Counted from the first letter of the stretch, positions 44,394 to 53,929 are shown. The stretch: 64,000 nucleotides of DNA from Marinobacter maroccanus (GCF_002933275.1 NZ_PSSX01000004.1:186001-250000), one strand, 5' to 3'. Program-made: numbers and translations. Notes: a model not told the origin generated them from the sequence alone.

Positions 44394-45401
44394 ATGGAAA
44401 GCTCAGCTCCAGCCCGGTTCCGCAAACCGGTACTTTGGCCAGGGCTCTGGATCCCCCTGGTTCTGGTCGCAGTCGGGCTGCTGGTAACCGGAATCACCGC
44501 AACGATCGAAGGACGGCGGGCCATGGCCCTGGCTGAAGCGCGTTACTATGCCCAGCATCAGGCCCTGGTCAATCACCTGCTCGCCAACGTGCCGAATCAG
44601 CCGGAAGCGGGCGAAAGCAGCCAGCCCGTCTCGGCCTGGCTCCAGGCGTTGTTTAGCGACACTCTCCCCGAGTCCCTCGGCCTGCGCATCGATACCCTCG
44701 AACGACACACCAAGATGCCACTGCTGCAGATAGGAACCAACGGTTCGGTGGACCCAACTCGGGCGCTGCGCACTGAAGTGTCTCCACTGGACCAGCATTG
44801 GATACTCACCACCGTTCCCTCGCCCGAAGGGCTGGAAGAGGTCGCCCGTGCAGCCGAGCAAACGGTCTGGATCGCCGGTTTTGCCCTGTCTGTCTTCGCT
44901 GCCGCTCTTGCCCTGTTACTCAATCGTCGGCTTGATTTGCAGACGCTCCGCATCCGGGGCCTGGAACAGAGGGAAGTCGGCGCTGACCATCAGATCGCCA
45001 ACTTTCAGGTTGAGAAGTCGATATTGCGTCAGGCGCTGAATGATAGCGAACAGCGAAGTCGTGACCTGGTGGCTCTGTCCGGAGCCGTGATCTGGGAACT
45101 GGATGAAAATGGCAGGATCGGTTTTGTTTCTCCACAGATTGCCGAACTTCTGGATCGGGCGCCCGCTGACCTCGTCGGGCAGCCCCTGGAGGAACTGGTG
45201 GCACCCGCCTTTCAGTCCAATTACCGACTGGCCCTGACGACCGCTCGCAGTGAGCGCTCCATTGAGCGAATTGATCTTCCTCTCCTCCACCGCAATCAGG
45301 AAGCAGAGGTTCCGGTAGTGCTCAGGGTCCGGGCGCTGAAAGACCCGGTCCACGGCCTGTCAGGCTTCAGGATAAGTACACTGCAACGTTTGGCGGTCTA
45401 G
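44394..45401 (+). CDS. Membrane-anchored PAS sensor without an output domain
   Basis: A 335-residue protein with two membrane helices (about residues 18-38 and 153-176) around a periplasmic loop of about 115 residues. A coiled coil follows, then a PAS domain (ALSGAVIWELDENGRIGFVSPQIAELLDRAPADLVGQPLEEL). The protein stops after the PAS core; no kinase, GGDEF or receptor domain follows. AAAGGAAG supports the ATG at 44394 over an upstream GTG at 44364. The stop overlaps that of the convergent CDGSH gene at a shared CTAG. It may act by binding another signalling protein. Confidence 0.8.
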   Translation: MESSAPARFRKPVLWPGLWIPLVLVAVGLLVTGITATIEGRRAMALAEARYYAQHQALVNHLLANVPNQPEAGESSQPVSAWLQALFSDTLPESLGLRIDTLERHTKMPLLQIGTNGSVDPTRALRTEVSPLDQHWILTTVPSPEGLEEVARAAEQTVWIAGFALSVFAAALALLLNRRLDLQTLRIRGLEQREVGADHQIANFQVEKSILRQALNDSEQRSRDLVALSGAVIWELDENGRIGFVSPQIAELLDRAPADLVGQPLEELVAPAFQSNYRLALTTARSERSIERIDLPLLHRNQEAEVPVVLRVRALKDPVHGLSGFRISTLQRLAV

Positions 45402-45646
45402 TCGAGGGTCTTGTGAGTGCCGTCGCACAAGGGCGCGTTGCCCGTCTGCTTGCAACCGCAGAACCAGACCCACTCTTTCTTTTCCGCCTCGTACTTCACC
45501 GGGCTTATACCGGTTCCCTTATGGGAGCCGTCACAGAAGGGCTGGCTGCCACTGCGGCCACAGGCACACCAGAGGTAGTTCTTTCCTGCCTCCACCATCA
45601 CAGAAAAGGGCGTCTTGCTGGCAACCACCGGTTTTTCATCGGACAT
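45398..45646 (-). CDS. CDGSH iron-sulfur domain protein
   Basis: An 82-residue protein with two CDGSH-type 2Fe-2S sites of three Cys and one His each: C27/C29/C38/H42 (CAC ... FCDGSHK) and C63/C65/C74/H78 (CGC ... LCDGTHK). Double-CDGSH bacterial proteins are thought to act in redox or iron-sulfur handling. No partner is evident nearby. It ends on the stop of the PAS gene. Confidence 0.93.
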   Translation of the reverse strand: MSDEKPVVASKTPFSVMVEAGKNYLWCACGRSGSQPFCDGSHKGTGISPVKYEAEKKEWVWFCGCKQTGNAPLCDGTHKTLD

Positions 45647-45709
45647 ATTCTGTTCCCCAAGTCATGACTGTACTGCACCAGTATAGACACTCCTGAAGAA
45701 ACACCGCTT

Positions 45710-46792
45710 TTAGAGGGGCCTGACGACATCCGCCAGACGCCCGGTTTCGATAAGCTCCAGAAACTCGTCACCCAGGCGGTCACTTTCGGCAATGGCCGAT
45801 CGCCAGGCCCGCTCCCGGCCGGCATCATCACCGACATAGCGCTCAAAATCCTTCCGGTCCGGGAGTTTTCGGTCAGGCAGGGATTCCAGATAGGTTTTTG
45901 AGGGCGCCACCAGCAGTACATCCTGCAACCGGGTGGCGTCGCCCCGCCGCCAGGGCAAAGACTTGTCGAACCAGCCGGGCACCACCTTATCGGTGAAGTG
46001 CGGGTATAACACCACGCCCGGCTGCTGGTAGGGCAGGTCCAGGTGATAGTCCAGAAGGCCACCGTCACGATAGACCCCTTCCGGCGCACCGGGAATATTC
46101 CGGACACCGGACATCACCAGCGGAATGGAGGCAGAAGCCAGAAGGGCGGGCATCAGGTTCTCGCGGGTCAGCGCCACTTCGTGGCTGGGAAAATCCACCA
46201 GCTTCGCCACAGGCGCTTTCAGGCGGGCATCGTGGATGATGCCCCGCTCCATAAACCGGCTGAGGTGCCGGCGACTGACCATATTGGCGCTGATGGCGCT
46301 CATCAGGCCAAGCCCCAATCGCCCACGCGCGTCCTCCGCGAGCATGCCAAGGCTGCGAACAACCACGACGTTAAGCCGGTACCAGGGGTGGTTCAGAATG
46401 GCATCTTCCCGGCCACCAAGCAGCTCTTCCAGGAACAGCACACTCTTGCGGCTCACTTCCGCCGCACTGACGCCTTTGGCGAATCGCTGCGCGGTGTAAA
46501 GCTCAGCCAGCCGACCGAGCTGACTTTTCGGGTCATCGGAGGAAGCCACGGCGGCAAACCGCCAGCTTCCGATCGAAGAGCCGATCAGCGATCGTTCCTG
46601 CGGAACCCGCGGCAGCCAGTCGCCGAATATGGCCTTGTCCAACCCGCTTATTCCCAGAGCCTTGGGGCCACCGGCAGCGCCCGGAATCACGTGTACGTCT
46701 TCCGGTGACAGCGGTTTTTCCTTGAAGCGCTGCAACGCGCGACGGCCGGCCCGGATAGTCAGGGCCGGTTCTCGGGTGTGAATAGCAGTCAT
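45710..46792 (-). CDS. Patatin-like phospholipase
   Basis: A 360-residue acyl hydrolase. The oxyanion loop is GAAGGPKALGISG (39-50), the serine motif GSSIGSW (S73) and the catalytic aspartate is in YRDGGLLDYH. No signal peptide is visible, so it is cytoplasmic or exported by other means. It is transcribed alone, divergent from the diguanylate cyclase. The lipid substrate is unknown. Confidence 0.85.
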   Translation of the reverse strand: MTAIHTREPALTIRAGRRALQRFKEKPLSPEDVHVIPGAAGGPKALGISGLDKAIFGDWLPRVPQERSLIGSSIGSWRFAAVASSDDPKSQLGRLAELYTAQRFAKGVSAAEVSRKSVLFLEELLGGREDAILNHPWYRLNVVVVRSLGMLAEDARGRLGLGLMSAISANMVSRRHLSRFMERGIIHDARLKAPVAKLVDFPSHEVALTRENLMPALLASASIPLVMSGVRNIPGAPEGVYRDGGLLDYHLDLPYQQPGVVLYPHFTDKVVPGWFDKSLPWRRGDATRLQDVLLVAPSKTYLESLPDRKLPDRKDFERYVGDDAGRERAWRSAIAESDRLGDEFLELIETGRLADVVRPL

Positions 46793-46987
46793 AGGATGGT
46801 CCCTGGGCGTGTCCCTGAATTGTTCTCGCGGAGTTTAGCGAAGTGGACAAGGCCCGGCCAACTGAACAAAACTAATGGTGGTCATAAACGACGCTATCTG
46901 CTTAATTAGAGCAATGGCCATGCTAGACTTCACGACAGTCCCGGCACCGGACGCGGGCGGATACGACTCAGACAGCGGGAGTATGCT

Positions 46988-48055
46988 GTGAATTTTTCGG
47001 TACCACCCTCTACCCTTGCAACCAACCCGACCATCGCGGTGCTGGGTTTCAAACGCCAGTTGGTCTATCACCTGCATTTCTGGGCGTTCATCGCGGTGGC
47101 TCCCCTGGTGATGGTGCAATGGCAGCAAGCCCATTACCTGCTATCCGCGGTACTGGTCCTGTTCTGTGTCAACGCCCTTCTGGTCATCGCTTTTCTGAGG
47201 TTCCGTGGCACCTATTTTCTCAAAGGCCGACTGTTCCCCCTGCTCGCGGTGGTCAGTGCCGCCTATTCCACGCACATCAATGGCCATGCCGGTCTCTACT
47301 GGGCCTACCCTGCCGCCACGGCCCTGTTTTTCCTGCTGCCCCTGAGGGAAGCCATTGGCAGCAACATTATCTTTGTGGTGGTTATGGCTGTCGTGTCCTT
47401 CCTGCGCTTTCCTGAAGCCGACTTTTGGCGAATCACTTTTTCCCTTGGCCTGACCTGCCTGTTTGCCATGATTTTTGCCTTTCTGGTGGGCAAACTCCAA
47501 CAGGAGCTCACACGCCTGGCCACCACGGATCCATTGACCGGTTGCCTGAACCGCTCACAGCTTGCCGATATTCTCAACGGCCAGATTCAGATGCGGGAAC
47601 GGTATGAACGGGTGTCCAGCCTGATTTTGCTGGATCTGGACTACTTCAAGACCATCAACGATCAGTGGGGCCATCTGGCCGGTGACAAGGTGCTCACGGA
47701 AATGGCGCTGCGTTTGCGCAAACGACTGCGGGAAAGTGATCAGCTGTTCCGGATCGGCGGCGAGGAGTTCATGATCGTCCTGCCGGAAACCCGCCAGAAA
47801 GATGCCGATGCGTTGGCCCACCAGCTTTTGACCAGCATCAGCGCCCGGCCTTTCCTTGAAGATATCAAGGTGACGGCCAGCGCCAGTGTCGCGGAAGTCA
47901 GCAAGGGGGAAACCTGGTCGGTCTGGCTGAACCGGGCGGATCAGGCGCTGTATGAAGCGAAGTCCCGGGGTCGCAACCAGGTGGTCAATGCCGCCCGACC
48001 ACTTCCGGTTGTGGGTCGGGGCGCCGAAAACATGCCCGATTCCGCGTCGGGCTGA
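46988..48055 (+). CDS. Diguanylate cyclase with a membrane N-terminus
   Basis: A 355-residue protein with five or six membrane helices (about 25-175) and a GGDEF domain. The active site is GGEEF (257-261). An inhibitory RxxD site (RESD) lies five residues before it, suggesting product feedback by c-di-GMP. The start is a GTG after GGGAG. The sensed signal is unknown. It is one of three c-di-GMP proteins within 12 kb. Confidence 0.92.
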   Translation: MNFSVPPSTLATNPTIAVLGFKRQLVYHLHFWAFIAVAPLVMVQWQQAHYLLSAVLVLFCVNALLVIAFLRFRGTYFLKGRLFPLLAVVSAAYSTHINGHAGLYWAYPAATALFFLLPLREAIGSNIIFVVVMAVVSFLRFPEADFWRITFSLGLTCLFAMIFAFLVGKLQQELTRLATTDPLTGCLNRSQLADILNGQIQMRERYERVSSLILLDLDYFKTINDQWGHLAGDKVLTEMALRLRKRLRESDQLFRIGGEEFMIVLPETRQKDADALAHQLLTSISARPFLEDIKVTASASVAEVSKGETWSVWLNRADQALYEAKSRGRNQVVNAARPLPVVGRGAENMPDSASG

Positions 48056-48074
48056 AGCGCAGTACCTGCCAGGT

Positions 48075-48995
48075 TTACTGATCGCAGCGTTTACGAAACT
48101 CCCGGTAGGCGCTGAAAACCTCCCAGGGGCACTCGAAATGCGGGTAGTGCCCGATGTTCCTCAGAGTCACTACATCGCCATCGGGTATCAGCTCCCGGTA
48201 CCGACGCGCCATGCCGGCTCCGGAGACAGGATCGGCCGTACCGGATATCAGTCGCATCGGTTGAGTCGCCTTCTGCAACGCGCCAACCCAACGGTTCCGG
48301 TGACAACGGCGCTCTTCCATGAACTGGATAAGGTGGTGCAGGATGCCTCGCCCGTTGTTGTAGGTCAGCAGATGCCAGAAGTCCTCCATGTCCTGACGGT
48401 CCGGTGGATTCTGGCTGCCGAATAACCGGCGGAAGCTGCGCTCGAAACTGCGTCGTGTGAGACCTCGGCTGATCAAACCGCCAAAGGGGCTTCTCAACAG
48501 CTTCTGAATCAGCAACGGATTGTGGACTTCCGGGAAAAGGGCACCGTTGAGAAAGCAGACACTGGCAATCCGGAAAGGCAGCCCGCCTTCCTGCTCCCTG
48601 GCCAGAAGTTCCTGGGCCACACTGCAACCATAGTCATGGACCAGCAGGTGCACCGACGGCAGGCCCAGCCCCTCAATCCAGCCCTGGAACAGATCAGCCT
48701 GGTCTTCGATGCTGTAATCGTAATTGGAAGGCTTATCTGAAAAACCGAAGCCCAGCATATCCAGCGTCAGCACATTGTGCTGCTGGACCAGCATCGGCCA
48801 GAGCCGATTCCAGTCCCAGCTGGCGGTAGGAAAACCGTGAATCAGGACCAGCGGTTCACCCGTGCCTGCCATCCGGCTGAAAATGGCATGCCCCTCGAAA
48901 CTGAACCACTTACCTCCCTGTTGCCACCCTTCAAGGGTGCCTTCATCGCGCCCTGCGGCGGAAATCCCACCGACGGTAGGCATCACCTCTTCCAT
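48075..48995 (-). CDS. Alpha/beta hydrolase with Asp nucleophile (haloalkane dehalogenase/epoxide hydrolase-like)
   Basis: A 306-residue alpha/beta hydrolase. The oxyanion segment is LIHGFPTASWDW (51-62). The nucleophile elbow reads HDYGCS, with an aspartate (D121) where esterases have serine, as in haloalkane dehalogenases and epoxide hydrolases. The catalytic histidine is in NIGHYPHFE and the acid probably in SGTADPVSG. I chose the ATG at 48995; the upstream extension to 49277 overlaps folE and has no support. The physiological substrate cannot be read from the sequence. Confidence 0.85.
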   Translation of the reverse strand: MEEVMPTVGGISAAGRDEGTLEGWQQGGKWFSFEGHAIFSRMAGTGEPLVLIHGFPTASWDWNRLWPMLVQQHNVLTLDMLGFGFSDKPSNYDYSIEDQADLFQGWIEGLGLPSVHLLVHDYGCSVAQELLAREQEGGLPFRIASVCFLNGALFPEVHNPLLIQKLLRSPFGGLISRGLTRRSFERSFRRLFGSQNPPDRQDMEDFWHLLTYNNGRGILHHLIQFMEERRCHRNRWVGALQKATQPMRLISGTADPVSGAGMARRYRELIPDGDVVTLRNIGHYPHFECPWEVFSAYREFRKRCDQ

Positions 48996-49190
48996 GTATT
49001 GTCCCCGGCGAACATTTACAGCCCGAAACTTTAGAACAAAGCAGCTCCCGCTGCCATAGCCCTGTCGCCCAAACCACAGGGCGAGGAAGCCAAAGTGGTC
49101 TTTTCCGGCAATGACTCCGTAAACGTAGAGATGGTGGCCAAATTGCCTTAAGCTTTGGCCCTCGTAAGACACTGCTAACCGGATAAGACT

Positions 49191-49760
49191 ATGAGCAAAC
49201 TCCTTGACGACCTCTCCGGGCACTTTCGTGCCATTATCGATGGCCTGGGCGAAGACCCGGACCGCGAGGGTCTGCAAGACACTCCAATGCGCGCCGCCAA
49301 GGCCATGCAGTTCCTCACATGCGGGTATAAGCAGGACCTGGGCGACCTGGTGAACAATGCGGTATTCGAGTCGGCCATGGACGAAATGGTCGTGGTACAG
49401 GACATTGAGCTATACAGCATGTGTGAGCACCATATGTTGCCGTTTATCGGCAAGTGCCACATCGCCTACCTGCCCCAGGGCAAGGTGCTGGGTCTATCCA
49501 AATTCGCCCGCATCGTCGACATGTATGCCCGCCGCCTGCAAATCCAGGAAAACCTGACCCGGCAGATTGCCGAAGCCGTCGAGAGTGTTACCGGCGCGAA
49601 GGGCGTGGCGGTGGTTATTGAGGCCCAACATATGTGCATGATGATGAGAGGCGTGGAGAAACAGAATTCGCGCATGAAGACGTCGATGATGCTGGGACAG
49701 TTCCGTAAATCCCAGGCCACTCGCACCGAGTTTCTGACTCTGATCAGTACCAATCGCTGA
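49191..49760 (+). CDS. folE: GTP cyclohydrolase I FolE
   Basis: First enzyme of folate/pterin synthesis, 189 residues. Zinc ligands are C78 and H81 in MCEHHMLPF and C149 in [34 protein letters not shown] is the family core. It is divergent from the alpha/beta hydrolase gene. The gap contains an imperfect hairpin (GGCCAAA/TTTGGCC, about 49137-49161) close to the start. Confidence 0.97.
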   Translation: MSKLLDDLSGHFRAIIDGLGEDPDREGLQDTPMRAAKAMQFLTCGYKQDLGDLVNNAVFESAMDEMVVVQDIELYSMCEHHMLPFIGKCHIAYLPQGKVLGLSKFARIVDMYARRLQIQENLTRQIAEAVESVTGAKGVAVVIEAQHMCMMMRGVEKQNSRMKTSMMLGQFRKSQATRTEFLTLISTNR

Positions 49761-49784
49761 AGCACCTGACCCTAGGGAGGCCGC

Positions 49785-50159
49785 ATGACAGACGTCCACG
49801 GGAATCACCTGGCAAAAGTCCGGATCAAGGATCTTCTGCTGAGAGCCTACATCGGCATCAAGGAAGAGGAAATCAACAACCAGCAGGACGTGTTGATCAA
49901 CGTTGCGCTGACCTACGATGCTTCTGAAGCGGTAAACCGGAATGAAATTTCTGCCGCCTTGAACTATCGCACCATCACCAAGCAGATTATTCATCATGTG
50001 GATGGCAACCGGTTTGCCCTGCTCGAACGCCTGACCCACGAGGTCCTGACCATCGTGATGGAGCATGAGGCGGTGACGTGGGCCGAAGTGGAAATCGACA
50101 AGCCTCACGCGCTACGCTACGCGGAATCCGTGTCTGTCTGTCTTCAGGCACACCGTTAA
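49785..50159 (+). CDS. folX: Dihydroneopterin triphosphate 2'-epimerase FolX
   Basis: A 124-residue tunnelling-fold protein. IRKL-like [34 protein letters not shown] and [19 protein letters not shown] closely match E. coli FolX as I recall it, more than dihydroneopterin aldolase FolB. It follows folE by 24 bases, with AGGGAGG as ribosome site. Confidence 0.9.
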   Translation: MTDVHGNHLAKVRIKDLLLRAYIGIKEEEINNQQDVLINVALTYDASEAVNRNEISAALNYRTITKQIIHHVDGNRFALLERLTHEVLTIVMEHEAVTWAEVEIDKPHALRYAESVSVCLQAHR

Positions 50160-50182
50160 TTCAGCGAGGTTTCCCAAGTACC

Positions 50183-50620
50183 ATGCCCAGCAATAGCCCG
50201 GACCAGATGCGTGACATCCTGACGACAGTCAGGACCATTGCCCTTGTGGGCGCCAGTGAGAAGACCAATCGACCCTCCCACGAGGTTATGGAATATCTTC
50301 AGGCCCACGGCTACCGAATCCTCCCGGTAAATCCACGCCTGGCAGGGCAGAAAGTACTTGGCGAAACCGTTTACGCCGATCTGCATAGCCTGCCGGAACC
50401 GGTGGAAATGGTTGAGCTGTTCCTGGCGCCGGAGCGCACCGATGCGATCATTGATCAGGCCATCGATCTGAACATCCCGGTGGTCTGGCTCCAGATTGGT
50501 GTTATCAATGAGGATGGTGCTGCCAGGGCAGAGGCTGCCGGACTGACGGTAGTGATGGATCGTTGTCCCAAGCAGGAAATTCCCCGCCTGGGTATTCCCA
50601 GGGCTTCTGAACGCCGCTGA
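50183..50620 (+). CDS. CoA-binding domain protein (YccU-like)
   Basis: A 145-residue Rossmann-fold protein of the CoA-binding family. The nucleotide motif is IALVGASEKTNRPSHEVMEYLQAHGYRILPVNP, and VVWLQIGV and MDRCPKQE are characteristic. The start at 50183 follows GCGAGGTTTCC. It is probably co-transcribed with folE-folX. Its role is not established. A small hairpin (CCTGAT/ATCAGG, 50623-50638) follows the stop. Confidence 0.87.
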   Translation: MPSNSPDQMRDILTTVRTIALVGASEKTNRPSHEVMEYLQAHGYRILPVNPRLAGQKVLGETVYADLHSLPEPVEMVELFLAPERTDAIIDQAIDLNIPVVWLQIGVINEDGAARAEAAGLTVVMDRCPKQEIPRLGIPRASERR

Positions 50621-50727
50621 AACCTGATCTGAATCAGGCACTGCGTCACACTTCAGGCACTCTTCTGTTACCGGTCTGTCAGGTCTGACATAATCACCGA
50701 ACACCAACAGAAGACTGGAAGAGCCCT

Positions 50728-52995
50728 GTGGATCAACCTGCATCACCCCCTAAAGCTGTTATTTCGGGCCTCTTGAGCCCGGCGTTTCCGGTGGTGATTT
50801 TCCTGGTTTTCCTGGGCCTGGCCGCCGGCCTGCGCTATGGACTGGTTCAACAGGACAAAAGTCAGATCCAGGCAAATCTGGCCAACGAAGCCCGGGCCAT
50901 GGCCAACCACCTGGAGCGGGAATTCCTGGTCCACGCCGAGGCAATCCGGCGCATGGCCAAACGCCTTGAGGCGGACCCGGTCACAACCGAACTGGAATGG
51001 CGACGGGATGCCCGCAACTACCTCGACGACTTTGGCGTTTATCAGGCCATCGAATGGATTGACTCCGATTTCATTATCCGCTGGCTGGAGCCGATAACCG
51101 ACAACGAAGAGGTCATCGGCTACAACGTCGCCTTCAACGAGGAACGCCGCCAGGCATTGGAACTGGCAAGGCAGTCCGGCACCTGGGATCTTTCCGGTGT
51201 GATCGAATTGCGCCAGGGCGGTCAGGGCATGGTGATCTACGCACCAGTGGGTGCCGGCGCGGATAACAACGGCTTTATGGCCGGTGTATTCAAAATGGAA
51301 GTGCTGGCACGCCAGCTTCTCACCAAACGGGTACTGGAATCATTCCGGATCGAGATCCGCGAAGCGGGCGCGGTGAGCTATGAGCTGAACGTCTCACAGC
51401 CGGTCAGTAGCGACTTTTTCCATACCCAGGCCGTTGATCTTCCGACACTCGATTGGACGTTAACCCTGCGCCCGTCCACCGAATGGGTGGATAGCCAATA
51501 CAGCCACTGGCCCGGGATGACCTTCGCCACTTTTGTGCTGATGGGCCTGCTAACCAGCCTGACCACGCTGCTGGTGCAGCTCATCCTGAAACGCAACCGG
51601 GCGTTGCTGAAGACGCGGCGGGAACTGGACCAGGAAATCGAGCAACGAACCGCCATTCAGAAAGACCTGGCTCGGCTTGAGTCCACTGACACCCTCACCG
51701 GCCTGGCAAACCGACGGTTCTTCATGGAAGACCTGTCCCATACCCTGAACATTGCCGATCGCCAGATGCGCCAGGTTGCCCTGGTGATGCTGGACCTGGA
51801 CCGTTTCCAGACCCTCAACGACTCCCTCGGCCACCAGTTCGGGGACGAACTGCTGATCAAGGTGTCCGAGCGGCTGAACAGTCTCAGCAATGAAAGACTG
51901 CTGGTCGCTTACTCCGGGGGTGATGAGTTCATGTTCTGCCAGCAACAGGTGGACGACATTGACGACATCATTCACCTGCTGGGCCAGATCAAACAGTGCT
52001 TTGATCAGCCCTTCGATGTTCAGGGCCAGTCCCACAGCATTACCGCCACCATGGGCGTAGCGGTGTACCCGCAGAGCGGTCTGGACGCGGATACTCTGTT
52101 GCGCAATGCCGATATTGCTCTCTACCGGGCCAAGGAACAGGGCCGGAATACCTACCAGTTCTACACCGAGGGCATGCAGGAACGGGAAGTCATGCGCCTG
52201 GAGCTGGACAAGGATCTGAGCCAGGCCCTGGCCAACAACGAATTCGTGCTCTTCTATCAGCCTCAGCTGAACCTGGACACCGGTGAAATCCAGAGTGTCG
52301 AGGCGCTGATCCGCTGGCGCCATCCCCGCCGCGGTCTTCTGCCGCCGGTGGAATTCATCCCTCTGGCGGAGGAAAGCGGCCGCATCACCGATATCGGGCG
52401 CTGGGTGGTTATGGCGGCCTGTCGGCAGCTGGCGGCCTGGAAAGGCACTGCCCAGGAGGGCCTGCGCATAGCGGTCAATCTCTCGGGCCGGGAGCTGGAC
52501 GACGAAGATCTGGTGGACCACATTCGGGAAGCTCTGGCGGCGGAGAATGTGCCGGCGGATCGCCTGGAGGTCGAGCTCACCGAAGAGATCTTCATCCAGA
52601 ATATCGAGCACAACCTGAATCAGCTTTCCCGTCTGCACCAGCTGGGTGTTCACCTGGCCATTGATGACTTCGGGGTGGGCTATTCGTCGCTCGGTTACCT
52701 GCGGGATTTCCCGGTCGACCTGCTGAAAATCGACCGCTCGTTTATCACGGAAGTCACGGAGCGACATGACGATGCGGTGATCACCCGGGCGGTGATCAAT
52801 CTGGCCCACAATTTGGGTATTGAGGTGGTGGCCGAGGGAGTGGAAACCGAAGAGCAGTTGAGTTTCCTGAAGAATCACCGATGTAACTTCGCCCAGGGTT
52901 ATCTGATCAGCCGACCGATTCCGGTCTCCGACCTTGAGAAGGCTCTGGCCTCGGGCGTTCTGGTGGCGGGCATTACGGCCGATTCCGGATTGTAA
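50728..52995 (+). CDS. CHASE-GGDEF-EAL c-di-GMP protein
   Basis: A 755-residue protein. One membrane helix (about 16-36) precedes a periplasmic CHASE-like domain (about 45-255), and a second helix follows near 265-290. The GGDEF domain (about 310-475) has an intact SGGDEF (396-401). The EAL domain has E525-A-L in SVEALIRWRHP, plus DDFGVGYSSLGYL and KIDRSFI, so both activities may be functional. The start is GTG after GGAAGAG. An extended -10 box (TGACATAAT, 50686-50694) is a likely promoter element. Confidence 0.93.
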   Translation: MDQPASPPKAVISGLLSPAFPVVIFLVFLGLAAGLRYGLVQQDKSQIQANLANEARAMANHLEREFLVHAEAIRRMAKRLEADPVTTELEWRRDARNYLDDFGVYQAIEWIDSDFIIRWLEPITDNEEVIGYNVAFNEERRQALELARQSGTWDLSGVIELRQGGQGMVIYAPVGAGADNNGFMAGVFKMEVLARQLLTKRVLESFRIEIREAGAVSYELNVSQPVSSDFFHTQAVDLPTLDWTLTLRPSTEWVDSQYSHWPGMTFATFVLMGLLTSLTTLLVQLILKRNRALLKTRRELDQEIEQRTAIQKDLARLESTDTLTGLANRRFFMEDLSHTLNIADRQMRQVALVMLDLDRFQTLNDSLGHQFGDELLIKVSERLNSLSNERLLVAYSGGDEFMFCQQQVDDIDDIIHLLGQIKQCFDQPFDVQGQSHSITATMGVAVYPQSGLDADTLLRNADIALYRAKEQGRNTYQFYTEGMQEREVMRLELDKDLSQALANNEFVLFYQPQLNLDTGEIQSVEALIRWRHPRRGLLPPVEFIPLAEESGRITDIGRWVVMAACRQLAAWKGTAQEGLRIAVNLSGRELDDEDLVDHIREALAAENVPADRLEVELTEEIFIQNIEHNLNQLSRLHQLGVHLAIDDFGVGYSSLGYLRDFPVDLLKIDRSFITEVTERHDDAVITRAVINLAHNLGIEVVAEGVETEEQLSFLKNHRCNFAQGYLISRPIPVSDLEKALASGVLVAGITADSGL

Positions 52996-53045
52996 TTGCC
53001 GCGGCCCGTCCCCAAAATACGGTTAAATTCGCCAGGTGAGATTCT

Positions 53046-53357
53046 ATGGCTGCGCAATACCTGACTCCGGAACAGGACGAGAAGATTCGCCAGTGGGAAC
53101 GCTGGAACCGGAACTATTTCATTTTTGCGTTTGTGGCGCTGACCATCATTCTGGTGTTCAGCAGTCAACTGGGGCTGTCCAGCGGTGAAAGCTGGGGCCC
53201 CTTGGGTGTTCTGATCGCTGCCCTGATCACACCCATCGTTGTTCTACAGTTGAAGCTGGCCTGTCCGGCCTGCGGCCACAAGATTGGTTGGCAGGCCAAG
53301 CTGATGGCGCCGGACCAGTGCAAGACCTGCGGTACATTCCTACGCTCCCGGGATTAA
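53046..53357 (+). CDS. Small membrane protein with a zinc ribbon
   Basis: A 103-residue protein with two hydrophobic helices (about 24-42 and 50-69). A C-terminal zinc-ribbon-like motif follows: CPACGHK ... CKTCGTF, two CxxC pairs 17 residues apart. AGGTGAG precedes the ATG. It follows the GGDEF-EAL gene by 50 bases. I do not recognise the family. Confidence 0.78.
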   Translation: MAAQYLTPEQDEKIRQWERWNRNYFIFAFVALTIILVFSSQLGLSSGESWGPLGVLIAALITPIVVLQLKLACPACGHKIGWQAKLMAPDQCKTCGTFLRSRD

Positions 53358-53390
53358 TAGCCCTCCCCAGACTTCTTCCCCAAAAAACCT

Positions 53391-53422
53391 TTGACCTGTG
53401 AGTTGCTCACAGGTTTTAGGCT
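53391..53422 (+). promoter_or_regulatory. MerR-type promoter and operator of the copper operon
   Basis: TTGACC (-35, 53391-53396) and TAGGCT (-10, 53417-53422) are 20 bp apart. The spacer is nearly filled by a perfect 9-3-9 dyad, ACCTGTGAG-TTG-CTCACAGGT (53394-53414). An over-long spacer with a dyad is the hallmark of promoters twisted into activity by MerR-family regulators. It drives the merR-copA genes downstream, so the regulator controls its own synthesis. Confidence 0.8.
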
Positions 53423-53479
53423 ATTCTCAATGTAAAGGATTCTGCCGTGTTGAGGCAGGACCAGATTGAGAACAAAACG

Positions 53480-53923
53480 ATGAAAGTAAAAGAGATTGCA
53501 GAAGCCGCCGGCGTCAACCCGGATACGGTTCGGTTCTACACACGCGAGAACCTGCTCAAACCAACCCGTAACCCTGACAACAACTACCAGCAGTTTGATG
53601 CCGAGGATCTTCGACGGCTTCGGTTTGCCCGTAAGGCCCGCCAGCTGGGATTTTCGTTACCGGAGATACGGCAGATTCTGGATCAGGCGGACGATCATCA
53701 TTCGCCGTGTCCGATGGTTCGGGATGTGTTTCAACACCGATTGGCGGAGGTTGAGCGGGAGATTCGGGAGCTGCAGCAGTTACGCAAGCGGATGACCGCT
53801 GCGCTGGCTGCCTGGCAGGACATGCCGGATGGTACGCCCGATGGCCACACCATTTGCCGGTTGATCGAACACTGGGATGATCCGGCGCCCTGTTGCGGGG
53901 CAAGCGAACAGAACGAGGAGTGA
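53480..53923 (+). CDS. MerR-family metal-responsive regulator
   Basis: A 147-residue regulator. The helix-turn-helix is MKVKEIAEAAGVNPDTVRFYTRENLL, followed by the wing and a dimerisation helix (about 80-110). Candidate metal ligands are a Cys in HHSPCPMV, a Cys in HTICRLIEH and a CC pair in DPAPCCG. This differs from CueR and resembles ZntR/CadR-like members, although the ATPase it controls looks like a copper exporter. An in-frame GTG at 53447 with AAGGA before it is an alternative start that adds 11 residues. Confidence 0.88.
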   Translation: MKVKEIAEAAGVNPDTVRFYTRENLLKPTRNPDNNYQQFDAEDLRRLRFARKARQLGFSLPEIRQILDQADDHHSPCPMVRDVFQHRLAEVEREIRELQQLRKRMTAALAAWQDMPDGTPDGHTICRLIEHWDDPAPCCGASEQNEE

Positions 53924-53929
53924 TTCTGG

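Noticed and set aside
44341-44394. GCAAAGCC motif before the PAS gene, reminiscent of a c-di-GMP-I (GEMM) riboswitch
   Set aside because: The GGGTGCAAAGCCC segment recalls part of the GEMM core, but the preceding stem with its GNRA loop and the receptor hairpin do not form, and the start codon would fall inside the second stem.
48996-49277. N-terminal extension of the alpha/beta hydrolase into folE
   Set aside because: The extension has no hydrolase character, overlaps folE on the opposite strand and lacks a ribosome site. The start at 48995 is preferred.
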